Shown: positions 1-12,496, counted from the first letter of the stretch. The stretch: 64,000 bases of DNA from Sipunculus nudus (GCA_026874595.1 CM049308.1:51218624-51282623), one strand, 5' to 3'. Made by a program: numbers and translations. The notes: generated by a model from the sequence alone, not told the origin.

Positions 1-650
1 CCAGATGTCATCCCGATGTGTCCACGATGTTTAGCTGGTATCAATCCATGTTAAGTCGAAGTCACATTGGAGACGATATCGGTGATGACCTGCTTGTATG
101 TATTTGCGTATAAAGTAATATGCTATGTCTTGCAGTAACAACGCGCGGCACGACTGGCTAATGGACCGGACTCGACTGGCTATGACGCTGACTTTTAAAA
201 AGACCGGCTTGGATTCATAACCTGAGCTGTTAAGGCTGTGGACTTGGCCTCGAACAGAAAGTGCACAAAAAATCATCTGATGTTCAACTCCTGTTTCTAG
301 TGTATTTTTGTTGCAAATAAGGATTATGTTGCTCATTTGTTTCGTTGCCTTGGCTTCTTAAAAATATATCTTAAAGTGATTGAACAATGACTATTTTTGT
401 GTAGATTACATGCACCATTAATGAATTGAATCAAATGTTGTATTTTTACCTGGCAAGCATGCACATTTCCACGAACATTTTATTCTGACCGATAATAAAA
501 AAAATGGCCAATGCATGGGCCATGGCGCTCAGATGAATTTGACAGACAGACGATGCATGTATTAATAATTAATGTTGTGATAAAACGGAAATTATTTGTT
601 AAAGGCAATGATTTCCAGAGTGCTTAGAATCAGGCGTTTTGTCCATAGGG
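1..650. other. Intergenic, no gene seen
   Basis: I see no supportable gene, transposon end or splice-flanked exon here. The longest minus-strand open frame (31-336) has no recognisable domain and no codon structure that stands out from background. Confidence 0.4.
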
Positions 651-654
651 CTTA

Positions 655-1405
655 GGAAATAGAAAATACAGTGACCTTATTAAGGGTTTCCAATGAGATT
701 TTACCAGGAACTTTGTAGATGCCAAGTTCTATGTCTTACTGCAACGTTTTGTTTACATCTACTTACTTTAAAAGGTACCAGGAGAATCAAATCATGTCTT
801 TTTTACCTGTAGCTCACAGAATATAGGTAATCTGTTACTATAGCACACATAGTATAAGGCACAGTGACCTATTTTCATGTTTCCACGTACATTTGCCCAG
901 GATCTCCTTAAATATTACATTAGAAGATTCTAGGTCCTGTCTGTCTGGGTGCTCAAAATGTTTTAGACTAATTGCTCACAGGATATAGGTCACCATGACA
1001 TAATTCAGGTTTCCAAGGAGATTTGTCCAGAACCTCCCTTGAGATTTCTTCAGAAGATTTTGGGCTTAACAGATACAGATTGTGCCCAACTGAAACAGTG
1101 ACCTTATTTTATGTTTCCATCGGCATCGGTCAAGATCTCTCTAAATTTTACATCAGAAGATTCTAGGCTTAAGTTACCGGTGACAATATTTGCCTGCTGA
1201 CGAACAGTAGGCTAAAATCATGTTTTCGAACCATAGGTTGAGAAAAATATAGGTCACCATAACCAGATTTCAGGTTTCCAGGGATATTTGCCTAGATCAT
1301 CCCTGGATGTTCTGTTTAAAGATTTCTGCTAATCTGACAGTCAGGGTGTTCAAATTACATTTTCGGCCTAAAGGTTCAGGTAAAATTAAATCAGGTTAAA
1401 AACCT
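655..1405 (+). repeat. Diverged satellite-like repeat, 'GACCTA' family
   Basis: Irregular units of roughly 130-190 bp carry the phrases 'gtgacctta', 'aggtttcca' and 'agatttgcccagg', seen near 671, 863, 989, 1099 and 1253. The same unit recurs in inverse orientation at 21.97-23.02 kb and in direct orientation at 42.0-43.5 kb. In those better copies the array lies inside an element with hairpin-forming ends, so this is probably the decayed interior of another copy. No coding capacity. Confidence 0.6.
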
Positions 1406-1483
1406 ACCCTCTCTGAGACTGAGTGCATGAAGAGGTCTGTTATTTTGCTTTTGAACATTCTATTCTCCTCAGTTAATACATAA

Positions 1484-1485
<2 letters not shown>

Positions 1486-1537
<52 letters not shown>
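1486..1537. repeat. (TA)n microsatellite
   Basis: About 26 uninterrupted TA dinucleotides directly 3' of the diverged satellite block. Confidence 0.95.
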
Positions 1538-1541
<4 letters not shown>

Positions 1542-1814
1542 TTATACAGGCTTTACACAAGCGCAAAAACTAGGTAAGCTATACTTACGACCAATATTTT
1601 GCCCAGGCTGTTCGTATGCTGCACTGCATTGTGTTGTGCATGAAAAGTGGCTTAAAACTTTCGTTCAAGAACCCACAAGCAAGCTATCCCAGGCCACAGC
1701 TCAAATGTTGTTAAATTATTTCAAAATACAAAGCCACGGTTTCTACTGGTTTTTGCCTAAACAAAGAGTTAGGCCTACTTCGCGTCAGGGGTGACAACCA
1801 CTGACGATTGTTAA

Positions 1815-2265
1815 AGGTGCAGAATCACCTTTCTGATCTTAATTGACTAAAGTTGGGCTTTTATAAAAAATAGGCCAGAAAACGTGAATATCACAGCATA
1901 CAGGCTGCTAGTTTTGTTTATATCAACGTGTTTATAATATGTAGGGGCCCGCCAGAATAATCAAAACAAATTCAACACGGGCATCTGGCAGCATGTCAGA
2001 ACAGCCAGAGCTTTGCAAATGGCCTTTTGCAACAAGTGATCTTTTTACCTCCTCAGATATGCATCCTACCACCTTAGGTTACACGTTTTTCCTGTTTGTC
2101 AACTTTGCTGTGCTGTGTTGTGTAGTATAAACATGTTTAACAAAATGAACAAGTGAATAAATATTCCAAAAAACTTCACACAACAAGAATTACCTTTATA
2201 TCATTAATATATACAAGGAGGAAGCCAGAAAATCACAGTTTTTTCTAAAGGTAGGTGGCCATTCT
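1815..2265 (+). mobile_element. TTAA-flanked MITE, copy 1 (piggyBac-like target)
   Basis: The 451-bp segment is flanked on both sides by TTAA (1811-1814 and 2266-2269). It is homologous along its length to 41535-41997, which is flanked by TTAA in the same way; shared text includes 'tttgtttatatcaac' and 'gggcatctggcag'. The left end begins AGGTGCAGAATCACC. The right end is an imperfect inverted counterpart, much clearer in copy 2. There is no open frame of note, so the element is non-autonomous. TTAA duplication is characteristic of the piggyBac superfamily; the superfamily assignment is inference. Confidence 0.7.
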
Positions 2266-2839
2266 TTAATGTGTCTCTTCGATCAAATTATTATGATTAA
2301 TTAAAAATCAGTGATATTTGCGTAAAAAGGATAAATTTTAACCAGTTTTCTAGAGATATGTTGACGCTTTGAATGTGACTTAGATTTAGATACACCACGG
2401 CGGGGATGGAACACAACACTGTCGTTAACTGAACCAATCACAGAACCGGTATCTATTGGCTAAATGCCAGAACTGTGATAGTCGTGCCCCATGCATAATA
2501 CTACATGACCTATTTAGGAGCAGCAGCCTCCAGTGAGGATTTTATTTGGTCCATCACAGCTAAATTGTTACTAAATTTATAAGATTTAACTATAGGGCCT
2601 GCGCTTTACAATATACAATTTTGTGAGCTTATTTTTCAAAAGGTCTAGGCACGCCTGACAATTAACGAAATTCGGTGCCCCCTGAAAATTTGTTGAACAG
2701 ATTTTAGGGGCGCGCCCCTCCCCCTGTAATCACGCCCCTGGATTTATTAAAAGATTCTTGTGCCTTTATCCTGTGCTATGTAGCTTCGTCTGAAAGCCAT
2801 TACAAGATATTAAAAGTATAGAACAAATGATAATATATG

Positions 2840-3430
2840 CACGTACGGAGGATTTTGGACATGTCCAACAGATTCTACGAATTCTCTGCGAACAACGAGG
2901 CGCAAGGGAAACTTGCTCCACCCGAAAGGAGTACGTTAGTATTTTGCAAGTGACACGTGCAATTTTTAAGGTGCCAATGGAAGACAATTTGTGGTCTAAA
3001 GCAGCTCTCACACTTTCACTAGCTGGGTCTAAGGATAGCTCGGTCAGAAATCGGGATACACTCGGCTTCATGCTCGGGAAAAATCTAAACAAGTCGGGGT
3101 CACTCGGTGAGCTCGTGGAGCTCGGGAAAAAATTGCCGAGGTTCAAAAATTTTATCCGGAGTTAAGAGATCAGCGTTAATCGTAGGGCCCTCGAATGTAG
3201 CTCGAGGTAGCTCGGAGTTACTCGATCGATCGGGACTCACTCGGCACAGATTGGCGTTGCTCGCGGTCTGGAATAACATACCGAGATATCCCGAGGTAAG
3301 GCCGAGCCAAGCCCGTGGGGTCCCGGGTCACACCGAGTATTTCCGAGTTGCGTATGCATTGAAGCCGACATGAGTATTGGTATCTTGCGGGTTAACGTCA
3401 TATTTAGCCGAACTCAGCAACAGTTAAACC
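2840..3430. mobile_element. CTCGG-rich flank of a Harbinger-like transposon
   Basis: This stretch is unlike its AT-rich surroundings. From about 3020 it holds dozens of 'ctcgg', 'cgagt' and 'ccgag' motifs in both orientations, and the same motif reappears at 3718-3740. Dense short subterminal repeats next to a transposase gene fit a DNA transposon end region, and a Harbinger transposase lies immediately downstream on the minus strand. A plus-strand open frame (2827-3165, 112 codons) overlaps it but shows no domain. I did not find a matching outer terminal inverted repeat. Confidence 0.4.
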
Positions 3431-3554
3431 GAGAACCAACGATTTAGTCCAGAGTGCCCATGGAGTAGTTAATAATATAAACTATTTTATTTTAAATGGA
3501 TGGTACAAACAGTTATTATAACTAATTAAGGCACTCTCCATGGCTCAGATGACG

Positions 3555-3715
3555 GCGTTCGGTAGTCTGTAGGGGTGAAGAAAACCGGAGAAAACCACTA
3601 GCCTTTGACTGGCAACTACAACCCACCAATAGCCACACCGGGGATCGAACCCGGGTCGCCAGCGAAGAGAGCTGAGCGTTTTACCCCTCGACTGTCCAGG
3701 CCCCAGGCACAAGGA
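3555..3715 (-). mobile_element. tRNA-derived SINE fragment
   Basis: Read on the minus strand this has a tRNA-like head. The B-box GGTTCGATCCC lies at about 3641-3652, inside the phrase 'gcgacccgggttcgatcccc'. An A-box-like region precedes it (about 3680-3700, 'ggggtaaaacgctcagc'). The body then continues with 'tggttttctccggttttc', a phrase common in invertebrate SINEs. It sits between the CTCGG-rich flank and the Harbinger transposase. A functional tRNA is excluded because there is no acceptor stem pairing. Target duplications are not clear. Confidence 0.6.
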
Positions 3716-3878
3716 GCAGTGCCGAGTGTATGTCGAGTTGCATATAAATAAACATCTATGTACTAAAAATCAGAATCATAAATGACAAGAAACATGAATT
3801 ACAAGATTATTTGAGAAACTAATGCAAATTCAACAACGTTTGATACCAAATAATTAAGTTTCAGTGATTATAAAAAGC

Positions 3879-4480
3879 TTAATTCATAGCATGCTGCCAG
3901 GGGACGCTACCGATATCGGAGTTTTGGTTACTCTTCAGATAGTCCCGCTGCGCCTTGGCCGCCTGTGTAGCGTTGTTCCCTCTCATGACCTCAAGCCAAG
4001 CCAGATCACCAGCATCTGTCCAGGCTCCTGGGGTGATGCTGTGTTTCTCCGGATCTGTATATTCCAGGTGTGTGTTTGGTAACCGAGGGTACCTCAGCCT
4101 CATTAGATAATGAAACACACAGAAGGCTAGCACAATGGATTCTACCCTAACAGTGCCCTGTGAAAAGGTTCCCAAAAGACAGCGAAATCGGTGTGCAAGA
4201 ATACCAAAGACATTCTTTACCTCACGCCTTGCGCGAGGCAGCCTGTAGTTAAATATTCGTTCTTCATCGGTCATTAGACGTTGGGGATAGGGTTTCATGA
4301 GCAAGTTCATTAAGGGGAAGGCATCATCTGCAACGATAAAGTATCGGTCGGTCATTCTTGGGTAAGGGAGCCGTAGGAGGAAGACCCGCTCTCCTCCCGA
4401 TTCCAAAGCTTCCCGCAGGCTCCACTTTCCAAAGATCCCTCCGTCTGAGTATGTTCCATTGGCACCAACCGCAGCCCGCA
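3879..4480 (-). pseudogene. PIF/Harbinger (HARBI1-like) transposase, C-terminal part
   Basis: This minus-strand frame encodes the C-terminal half of a DDE_Tnp_4 (PIF/Harbinger) transposase, a nuclease that cuts and pastes its own transposon. Visible family blocks, in order: GANGTYSDGGIF, carrying the second catalytic Asp in SDGG; FIVADDAFPLMNLLMKPYP; RIFNYRLPRARREVKNVFGI; and a histidine-containing FCVFHYLMRLR helix. The usual block around the third catalytic residue reads RRVVENAFG; here it is RREVKNVFG, so the catalytic Glu is Lys. The N-terminal half, including the first Asp, is not visible upstream. Upstream DNA is instead a short tandem repeat of the GANGT coding segment (about 4440-4550). 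Truncation plus the lost Glu indicate a dead copy. Confidence 0.8.
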
Positions 4481-4689
4481 CATGTTCCGTTGGCACCAAC
4501 CGAAGCCCGCACATGCTTTATTTCGCCCAAACCCGCACATTCCAGAATCTAACCCACCCCGCCCATACAGAATGCAGGTCCACGCTCATGCGCAGGGCCA
4601 TACCGCTGCAACAGGACCACCTGGCCTGATCCCCTCTTGGGCGGACACCCCACCACAACGGACAAATCGTCCGGCCCCATGACCCGTGA

Positions 4690-6490
4690 GAGTCCGATAT
4701 GGAGGGGTTACGTTGTATATAAAAGATAACAAAATAAGTATCATATGTATGTATATGTTTACGTATGTTTGGTATATGAATATATCTTGTGTTATGTTAT
4801 AAGAGTAAAGGTGTTATATGTTTGTATGTATGTATGCATGTTTATGTGGTGTTATAATTTGTTTATGTTATATTTCTGTAATGTTATATATTTAATCCTT
4901 TTATGTAGGATGTATGTAATGCATGTATATGCGGGGTTCCATATATTAGCTCAGTTCCTCATTTTACGACCAGTGGTAAAGGATAAATCGTGTAGTGTTA
5001 AATTCAGCGTCATAAATTAACCCCTGCCACTTCAAATGCTTACGACATGTTTTGGCACGGCAAAATTGATATGCTGCTTGCACCTCTGACCACCTTGTTA
5101 ATAGTACCCACGGAAAAGAAAGTTTCTTTACGGATTTGTATATGTGTGTTTATTAGCAACCACACGCGTGCACACAAGACACGCTGCAGCTATGTACACA
5201 AAAAATTATTAATAATAAGGTATCCCATATACTTAATACTGTGTTGTCCTTAAGCTACTCTACACCAAGTTGAACTTGCTCTTTCTGAGTTTTTGTCTGC
5301 ATGCGGCTATCTACCGTCCGATGTCGTATAAAACACACCTTGTCCCGCCTACCTCCTGAAGCTCGAGACGTGAACATTGCTCACGGCTGTACATATCACA
5401 TGACCCCAAACGTTTTTCCTTCTAAGAAATGGGTCCAGTTTATGCAAAATCTGTATTAATACCTTTAGGTTAAAATGTTGTATGATACTGATTACCTGGA
5501 GTAAGTTTGCCTGGCCTGTTATGGTAGCAGAGCGGTAGTGACCTCTGGTGGTGAATATCAACAGTCTTGTCTTTCCTATGGCTGACATAGTACACGCTCT
5601 TGTGTAGTTCATGTAGTATCTAATAGATGGCACTGAGATAAACCTTGAATAAATGTTAAACTTCTCAGGATTCAGGTGGAACTGTTAGGAATGATCTACC
5701 TAAGAACACCCTCAGCATTGTTTCAGACAGTTCAAGACTGAAAGCAGCTTTTTCCGATGAGGAGTTCCGTGACAACGGTTGAATGGAAGCACTGTCAATT
5801 TTATATATAAAGTACGGAAAACAGCACTGTGCGGCATCATTGAGGAGAATTCAAAAACACAAAGGAAATGTTCATTTCCTATGGCAATGCTGACCAGAAA
5901 GCTCGCACAGATTAAATAGCTAAGTCTGGTTTCGAAGCTGTAGAAAGTTTTAGGTCAATAGAATTAAGTTCGAAAAATGTGCTGAAATAAGTAAGGACCA
6001 AGTGTTAATAATATTCAAATAATATAGCTCGTAATCACCATTTACAGTGTCATAGTAAAGAGTATACAGTAACAGTAAAATAAAACATTTGTTAATAATA
6101 GCCAATTGCCAATAAGCTTTGTTCTTTGTTCGCACTTAGTGGCTGTTATTTAAAATTACGCAATTATATCTACGGTAATTTTAGTATTTATTAAGCCACA
6201 GCGTACTTGGAAAATTTGAAAAAAAGTTGCTTTGCTAGCACTCTTTGCAGATCTAAGAAAAGTGATCCATCAGTGATTTCGGAATCTGCTAGGTGTAGGT
6301 CACAATTATTGTGTCGTCAGCGAATAATGTATCACCGATGAGATGATAACCTCATGTACCTCTGTATTGCCTTTGACAAGAAAGAACGAGAGCGATATGC
6401 TATTCGTACTTGTTAGCAGATGGATGCCTGTTTGCAATCAGAATGGGTTATTTCACGATCAGTGCTAGAATATCCTTAACAATGATGGAG
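4690..6490. other. Intergenic, low-complexity AT-rich DNA
   Basis: It contains GTAT/TATG-rich low-complexity DNA (about 4740-4930) and otherwise unremarkable AT-rich sequence. Short open frames here (for example 5349-5633 on the minus strand) show no domains and no splice context. I see nothing I can annotate as a gene. Confidence 0.4.
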
Positions 6491-6494
6491 CCAG

Positions 6495-7488
6495 CAGGCT
6501 GAGGTCAAAATACTTTGCATTAAAATTTGGCACATTTAAATTTAAATGCAGCGATCGTGAAAAGCCCACATTTACATTTGCATTCAAATGCAATGCTCAT
6601 GTAGTGAATTTGCATTAGCCTTGGGGGAAAAATGCTTTGCATTTGCATTTGAAGTATGTGTTAAGTGTCAAATGCAATCCTTTTAAATGAAAAAAATGGT
6701 GATTTCTAATTTTCTGTCAAAGACCCTTTTCGGTATCAAAATGGATGTGTGAATTTTTAGTGTATCAACTAAAAGTACTTTGTTCAAAATGATTTACTGT
6801 CCTGCAATAATTGACAGGTGGAAAAATAGACAGGTGGAAAAATATTAATACATACATATATGTATATGTATACGTATCTTGTTTGATGTCAACTGAACAA
6901 ATCTGCCCACCTGAGCTTACTACTTCGGCAGGTATATTTGATTTGCTCACAGGGGGTTAGCAGGGCATCCATGGTGGCACTGGCAGGTCTGTTAAGGCTT
7001 TGCTCGAGGTTAAGCAAATCTGGTCATTTAAAGGGAGATAAGTTAGCTGGCTTCATCGGCACTAGTAGAACGTATTTTCTCAATAGCTGGATAAAGTTTT
7101 CCTCCAGAACGTAACAAACTCTCCAGTAAATTGTTTTGATCACTCATGTACATGTGGAATTTAAAATTCCCTTGAAGTAATTTATTTTAAATGAAGCACA
7201 TCACATTAGCTTAAAAAAAGAATAAATTAATTGTGACTGAAACATGTTCATGATTAATGCTAAGTTTTCAAAAGAATGGATCATTTACTTTTTGTTATAT
7301 GTATTCCATCTACAAAATTTTATAAATGGCACAATAAATGTTTATACAGAAACAGAGTATACTTGACTGTTCAAACTGTTTAAATGCATTTATATTCAAA
7401 TGAATAATGAAGCATTTGCATTTTTGGAAAACAACATAGTATTTGCATTTGCATTTAATGTATCAGACAGCATTTGGACCCGACTCTG
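6495..7488. mobile_element. hAT-like non-autonomous element with TTTGCAT subterminal repeats
   Basis: The two ends form an imperfect inverted repeat: left CAGGCTGAGGTCAAAATACT, right (reverse complement) CAGAGTCGGGTCCAAATGCT, 14 of 20 identical. Both subterminal regions (6510-6690 and 7380-7470) are packed with ATTTGCATTT-type motifs in both orientations. CAG ends and dense subterminal repeats are typical of hAT elements. No 8-bp target duplication is visible at these boundaries, and the interior has no transposase frame, so the family call is tentative. Confidence 0.45.
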
Positions 7489-7914
7489 CAAGGAGTATCA
7501 TTCTTTGACACCACTGCGAATTTCGGTGCCAAAAGAAACCCTGCATGCTGATGAAAAAAAACTATGATCGCTCGTTTTTACATTCGCACGAGTTCTGCTC
7601 TCTGGATTGTCTGGGTACTTTCCCCTGATATCGGTGCCGATCTTGTGTCTTGCCTTGGGCTTTGGGGCTGTGGATGCGGTAGCTTTCTGCGGTCTTCAGT
7701 ACGGAAAAATGATGGCGGCCTCTCGTGCCTTCCTGCTTGGCTTGTGTGGCATCTGGTCTATTGGTTTTATCAAAATTACGCTTAGGGAGCGCGCAGGGCT
7801 GAAGTCCGAGATTACAGCAATTTGTAGCTGCTCGATAAAGCTAAAAGCATCTTCAACTAGTCAGAAACCCTGCATTCTCGCTTTCAAGTTCGTGTGTATA
7901 GATTAGATCATATT

Positions 7915-8170
7915 TTGAAGTCTTGGCGGACAGCCTATCTTAAGGAGACCTTTGAAGAGGCCGTTCCTGCTAACCACATCGAATGCCTTGGCGAGGTCAA
8001 CAAATACGACATAGTGATACAGAGACTTCCGTTGCATTCGAAGGGACTGCATCATGTCTACAGTTGACTCTCAAGCACTAAGTCTCGGGATAGACACGTT
8101 CTGCTTACTTCCGCAGGCCGGTCAGAATGACCTGTGCATTAACTTGGTGACACTGCTGAGGGATGAGATC
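7915..8170 (-). pseudogene. LINE reverse-transcriptase fragment
   Basis: On the minus strand, about 7930-8065 translates to a stretch containing TVDMMQSLRMQRKSLYHYVV followed by FVDLAKAFDVVSRNGLFKGL and LKIGCPPRLQ. This is the reverse-transcriptase block of non-LTR retrotransposons in which FVDLxKAFD holds the first catalytic Asp. Further residues to about 8170 resemble the preceding region but are interrupted by stops. The rest of the LINE (endonuclease, YADD block, 3' end) is not seen. It is a short dead fragment; the RTE/CR1-like subtype is a guess. Confidence 0.8.
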
Positions 8171-8261
8171 CCTCAATAAATTTTATTGCAGTCATTTCTC
8201 TCACTCCTGTCTGAACTGGCATAGGTCTGCATGCAGAGGACTCTTTATTACAGGCAAGAAC

Positions 8262-8720
8262 TAAGGCCCCGGTATGGAACCTTTATTATAGGCCAATTCC
8301 ACGCACCGGTATAGAACCGCAAAAATCAGGCCCTGAGATATAGAACCTCTCTATTACAAGAAAAAAATCAGGCCCTTTTATAGAACCTTTCTTTAAAAAA
8401 ACACGTCGTTTTATAGAACCTCTCTATTACAATAAAAAAAAAACCCAGGCCCTTTTAGAGAAACCTCTCTTTTACAAAAAAAATCTCAAACCCTTTCAGA
8501 GAACCTCTCTATTACAAGACAAAATAAGGCCCTTTTAGAGAACCTCTCCATTACAAGAAAAAAATCAGGCCCTTTAACAGAACCTCTCAACTACAAGAAA
8601 AAACAGGCACTCATAGAGAACCTCTCTATTGCAAAAAAAAAAAATAAATAAAAATAAACTCAGGCCCTTTTAGAGAACCTGTATTACAAGAAAAACCTCA
8701 GGCCCTTTTATAAAGGCCCT
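8262..8720. repeat. Minisatellite, about 50-bp units
   Basis: Eight or more imperfect units share 'aggccctttta-agagaacctctctattacaag' followed by a variable A-run. Unit length drifts between roughly 45 and 65 bp because of the A-runs. Related single units ('ggcccggtat.gaacc') continue at 9565-9630. Non-coding. Confidence 0.8.
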
Positions 8721-8760
8721 CAGGCGGTGTATTATAAGAAAAATCTAAAGATAAAAATGT

Positions 8761-8809
8761 AACGGTGGGGCGGGGGTGGTGATGGTGGTGGTGGGGGGGG
8801 GTTATTGTC
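8761..8809. repeat. G-rich simple repeat (GGTGGTG)
   Basis: A purine-rich tract of GGTGG/GGGG blocks, a candidate G-quadruplex on the plus strand. Confidence 0.7.
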
Positions 8810-9094
8810 TGCTATAGATGTCTCATTCGACTTAATTCACACTTTGCCCCTCCTGGTCTTTCGGGTCTGTTCATTCTTGTAGCTTTTCTTGGCTACCTGG
8901 GGAGCATAAACCGAGCAGCCGCACACGGAGCTAGAAGGTTGTTCGTTCACTCCCGAGTCGAGAGAGCGCTCCCTTGTGGCAAAGACTTTGGCTGCCATCA
9001 CACAAGTTTACAGAAAGATCGAAATAAAAATGTGACAGAAAAGGATGAATGGGACACAGATTAATCAGAAGACAAAATTTAATTTTCTCTAAAG

Positions 9095-9565
9095 ATGCCA
9101 TCTTGTAAATAATTTGACTGAATTTATTCCCCTTTCCTTTAAGGAATTTTTTACTTTGACATGAAAGCCAAAATATTAATACTTTATGAAACATATTGGA
9201 ACAAGCAGGAGACAACCTTACAGACTGCAGAAAGTAGGCCAATATACATGGCGCCACCTGCAGATCAGAATCAGTTTTAAAAGCAGATACATGCTCAATA
9301 TTCCTGTGAAATTTGGTGCTGCAGGTTGCGGCATCTATTTGGTAACACAGATGGCGTCATGTATGCATCACAACAAAATGTAAAATTTTGTGATCGACAT
9401 AATTTGAACTTTCATCTTGAAAATAATTTGACTGAATTTATACTCATTTTATTTCCCTTCCTTTAAGGAATTGTTTACTTTAATATGAAAGCCAAAATGT
9501 CAATACTTTAATGATATATTTTGGAAAAAAGCAGAAAAGAACATTACAGTCTGAAACTAAAAACA
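9095..9565. repeat. Direct duplication of a ~150-bp segment
   Basis: The segment at 9105-9235 ('aataatttgactgaatttat', 'cctttaaggaatt', 'atgaaagccaaaat') is repeated at 9420-9560 with moderate divergence. The spacer between holds a 'ggcgccacctgca' motif at 9250-9262. This is probably part of a larger repeat family rather than a gene duplication. Confidence 0.7.
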
Positions 9566-9652
9566 GGCCCCGGTACAGTACATTTCTTTTCGAAGTAGAA
9601 AGCCCAGACTGGTATAAAACTTATATAAGGCCAAAATAAAAAAAAACAGTCA

Positions 9653-9919
9653 TGGTTCTCAGGCACTTTTTTCAGAAATTAGTGCGGGCGGGCGATATTT
9701 TATTTTAATTTATTTTTTGTATGTTTCGATAAAAAGACATATGATCAGGGAAAAGTATGAAAATAACCGCGGCAAAACAGACAAAATCAATACATAACAA
9801 AGAAATCCTATCAAAATTGTATTATTACATCTTCTTGAAAGATGAGCATCAAAATAAAAAAAAATCTTGATGCAGGGGTGGGGGTGTTTAAAATTGACGC
9901 GAGCGGTGCCTGAGAACTA
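9653..9919. mobile_element. MITE with TTCTCAGGCAC inverted ends
   Basis: The left end GGTTCTCAGGCAC (9654-9666) is matched in inverse orientation by GTGCCTGAGAACTA (9906-9919), giving inverted ends of about 12 bp around a 267-bp body. The interior is A/T-rich with GCGGGCGGGCG near the left end and GGGGTGGGGGTG near the right. No target duplication is unambiguous, so the superfamily is not assigned. Confidence 0.55.
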
Positions 9920-11108
9920 TACCTTTTAATTTTTTTTTTTGCCATAACAGGCAAAAACTCAGCCATAGAAAATCTGCTAAAACTTTAATTTCATCGAAAC
10001 CTGCCTGACGTACCACCTGTATTAGCAGCATATTCTCAGGTATCCGATTTTAGGGCTTGCCAGTTCATGTATATAATTTTTTTTACCGCATTCCATGGAA
10101 ATTCTAATTGTATTTTTAACGGAAGTAAATATAAGTGTTCATCCTTCAGTGATTGAAAAGGAAAAAAGACAATACCAATTCAAAGAGAAAAAGAAACATA
10201 ATGTTAGATTTAACTTTATTCTGTGTCTATATATAATCAGACTGTAGGAATATGAAAAATATTCTTAAAAAAATAATGTGAACCATAATGGCTCACTTAT
10301 GCTTTATTACGTGATACCGATACATGATTTGTTTGCGTTTGATTTGTATAGCATAATATATTTGTGTATATCATACACAATACCCTACTTACGATATAAG
10401 AATAATGTATGAGAACATTTGTAAATTATTTTATCGATACACAATGAAACACGTATATGACAGTGGATTCTATGAATAAAGCAATTACATAAGAATCCGT
10501 TGAGATCACGCAAAAAATATGAAAAAAATACAATGCAAGGCAATCTCTGTCTGGACGTCATTCTGGACTCACCGTCTGTCGTATAGTACAATGCCCTTCA
10601 CTGAAATTTGCTTTAAACCTGAATATTGTTCTATATTTAACTGGTTAAGAACAAGTTCAGATAACCTAAACTTTTAGAATAATCTCAGTTATCGCCAGAG
10701 TCACTTGGGTAAGCCACAGCAACTAACTGCCGTTAGTTAAATACTTTTCATTAGAGGTTAAGCTGCTCGGCCTGTCAGTGTAAATTCCATTCTGATAGAA
10801 GTTTCTTCAGACACGGAATATCATTTGCTGTCAAATTATATATCAGACCAAATAGATTTAATGGAAACTAAAATGGAAATTAAAACTTCTTGATCAGACT
10901 GAGCAGAAGTCACAAAAAGAATACAATGCCTTGACGCTTCATGCTCAAGACACGAAAGAACATCAATGAATAAAATATGACTAGCCTAATTTATCATTTT
11001 TCAGTACGAATAGGTGCGTGTTATTGACATTATCCGTATATCGAGAAATTACACCTATATACCAGTTACCCTATCAGCCAGAAATGTGTGTTTACCACCA
11101 TTACGACA
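9920..11108. other. 3' flank of the UNC93-like gene
   Basis: AT-rich DNA with no coding signal. The variant poly(A) hexamer ATTAAA (minus strand) lies near 10858-10863, about 250 bp past the stop codon of the UNC93-like gene, and could end its transcript. Nothing else is annotatable. Confidence 0.35.
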
Positions 11109-12496
11109 TTACAACGAACTGAGTTTCAGTCCGATGTCTTGATTGACCTCGTTGACCTCTATGACCTGCTCCGTGACCTTGCCCTCTGCTTGCTTCCTCT
11201 CTACTCTCCTCTGTATGACCTCCGTGACGTAGTATAAGATCCAGCCAACTATCTGTAGCGAGATCATAAAGTATAACTTGGGGACCAGACATATGACGCT
11301 GTTGACGAAGTAGCCGACCATCAAACCAAAAGACTCGTATAAACGGTAGATCGCAAAGGCGCTCTCCGAGCTCTCATAGTACATGTAACCGTACATAGCT
11401 GTAAATAAAAAAGGATATACATATATTTTTGGGAAAAGGATTTAAAAAATGAAATAATAATTCATATTATAGTTAAATCGTTAACTGGAGAGGCGCCATA
11501 TAATTTTCCTTGTTTGAATTAAAATTCATCATGTAAAATTAGCGGTATCTCAAGCAGGAATATGGCTTCACCTACCGTTGATCTGTGAAATTAGTATGCC
11601 ATCACCAATGGCCCACAAGCTGGGGATAAGGAAAAATATCCACATAGATGTGTTGTCGACGGTCCATATTGAGAGAAATAATATCAGACCCAGACGAAGT
11701 AAACCGCCTGCAAGTTAAAAAAGTGCTACTTTATAAACTGAATATAATTCCACTGGATATATAGCAATAGAATGTAAAGAAATGGTTATTTCACAACACG
11801 CCAGCACATAAGGAAATCTGAGTTGTCTCGATAATAAATATATTCGACAATGTGTATTCATGTAAGGTTGAATTACTTATATAATAATAATATATATTAT
11901 ATATATATCAGTCCTAGTCATCGCGGATTAGGTCCTTTAGTCAGATATCCGCGCGTCCCATTGGACACTGGACACTCGTTCCTCTCGGTCGTGCGTCTGT
12001 AGAAGAATTCGTGCGTCACAGTCGCGTTCCTTATTGCCCTGCTAGTATAAGAGGTTCCACTGTTACATAGAGAACAGAAAAAAAGGAAATGTTTATGGTC
12101 GGTGAGGATTGGAGATGCATTTCATGATAACAAGGAATATGACGTCGAAATGTATTGTCCAGATTTTTTTAAAATTATCATCATAAACTTTATTTTATAC
12201 TTAGCAAAAAGATCCTGCACCGATGGAAACAAAATGTTCAAGACTAAAAGAATTTATGAAATAATTATTATCCAGAGAAGAAATAAGATTCTATCCTTTG
12301 AAAGAAGGTCGATGTAACTGTCGGATCATAAGGAGCAAAGACAGGTGAAGGTGTCCGTGAACTCCCCCCCCCACCCCCCGCTGGTTAGACATGTTCGGAA
12401 GCCAGGTTATATTTGTTCCTTTCACATGGATATAAACTTTATTAATTTAAACTTGTTCAGTCATTTCCCACGCACGTAACACACTTCGATTCAATG

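Noticed and set aside
3600-3700. tRNA gene suggested by a good B-box
   Set aside because: There is no acceptor-stem pairing, and the 3' continuation is SINE-like.
7607-7906. Plus-strand 99-codon hydrophobic frame resembling a membrane protein
   Set aside because: It has no family similarity or splice sites and abuts a LINE fragment on the other strand.
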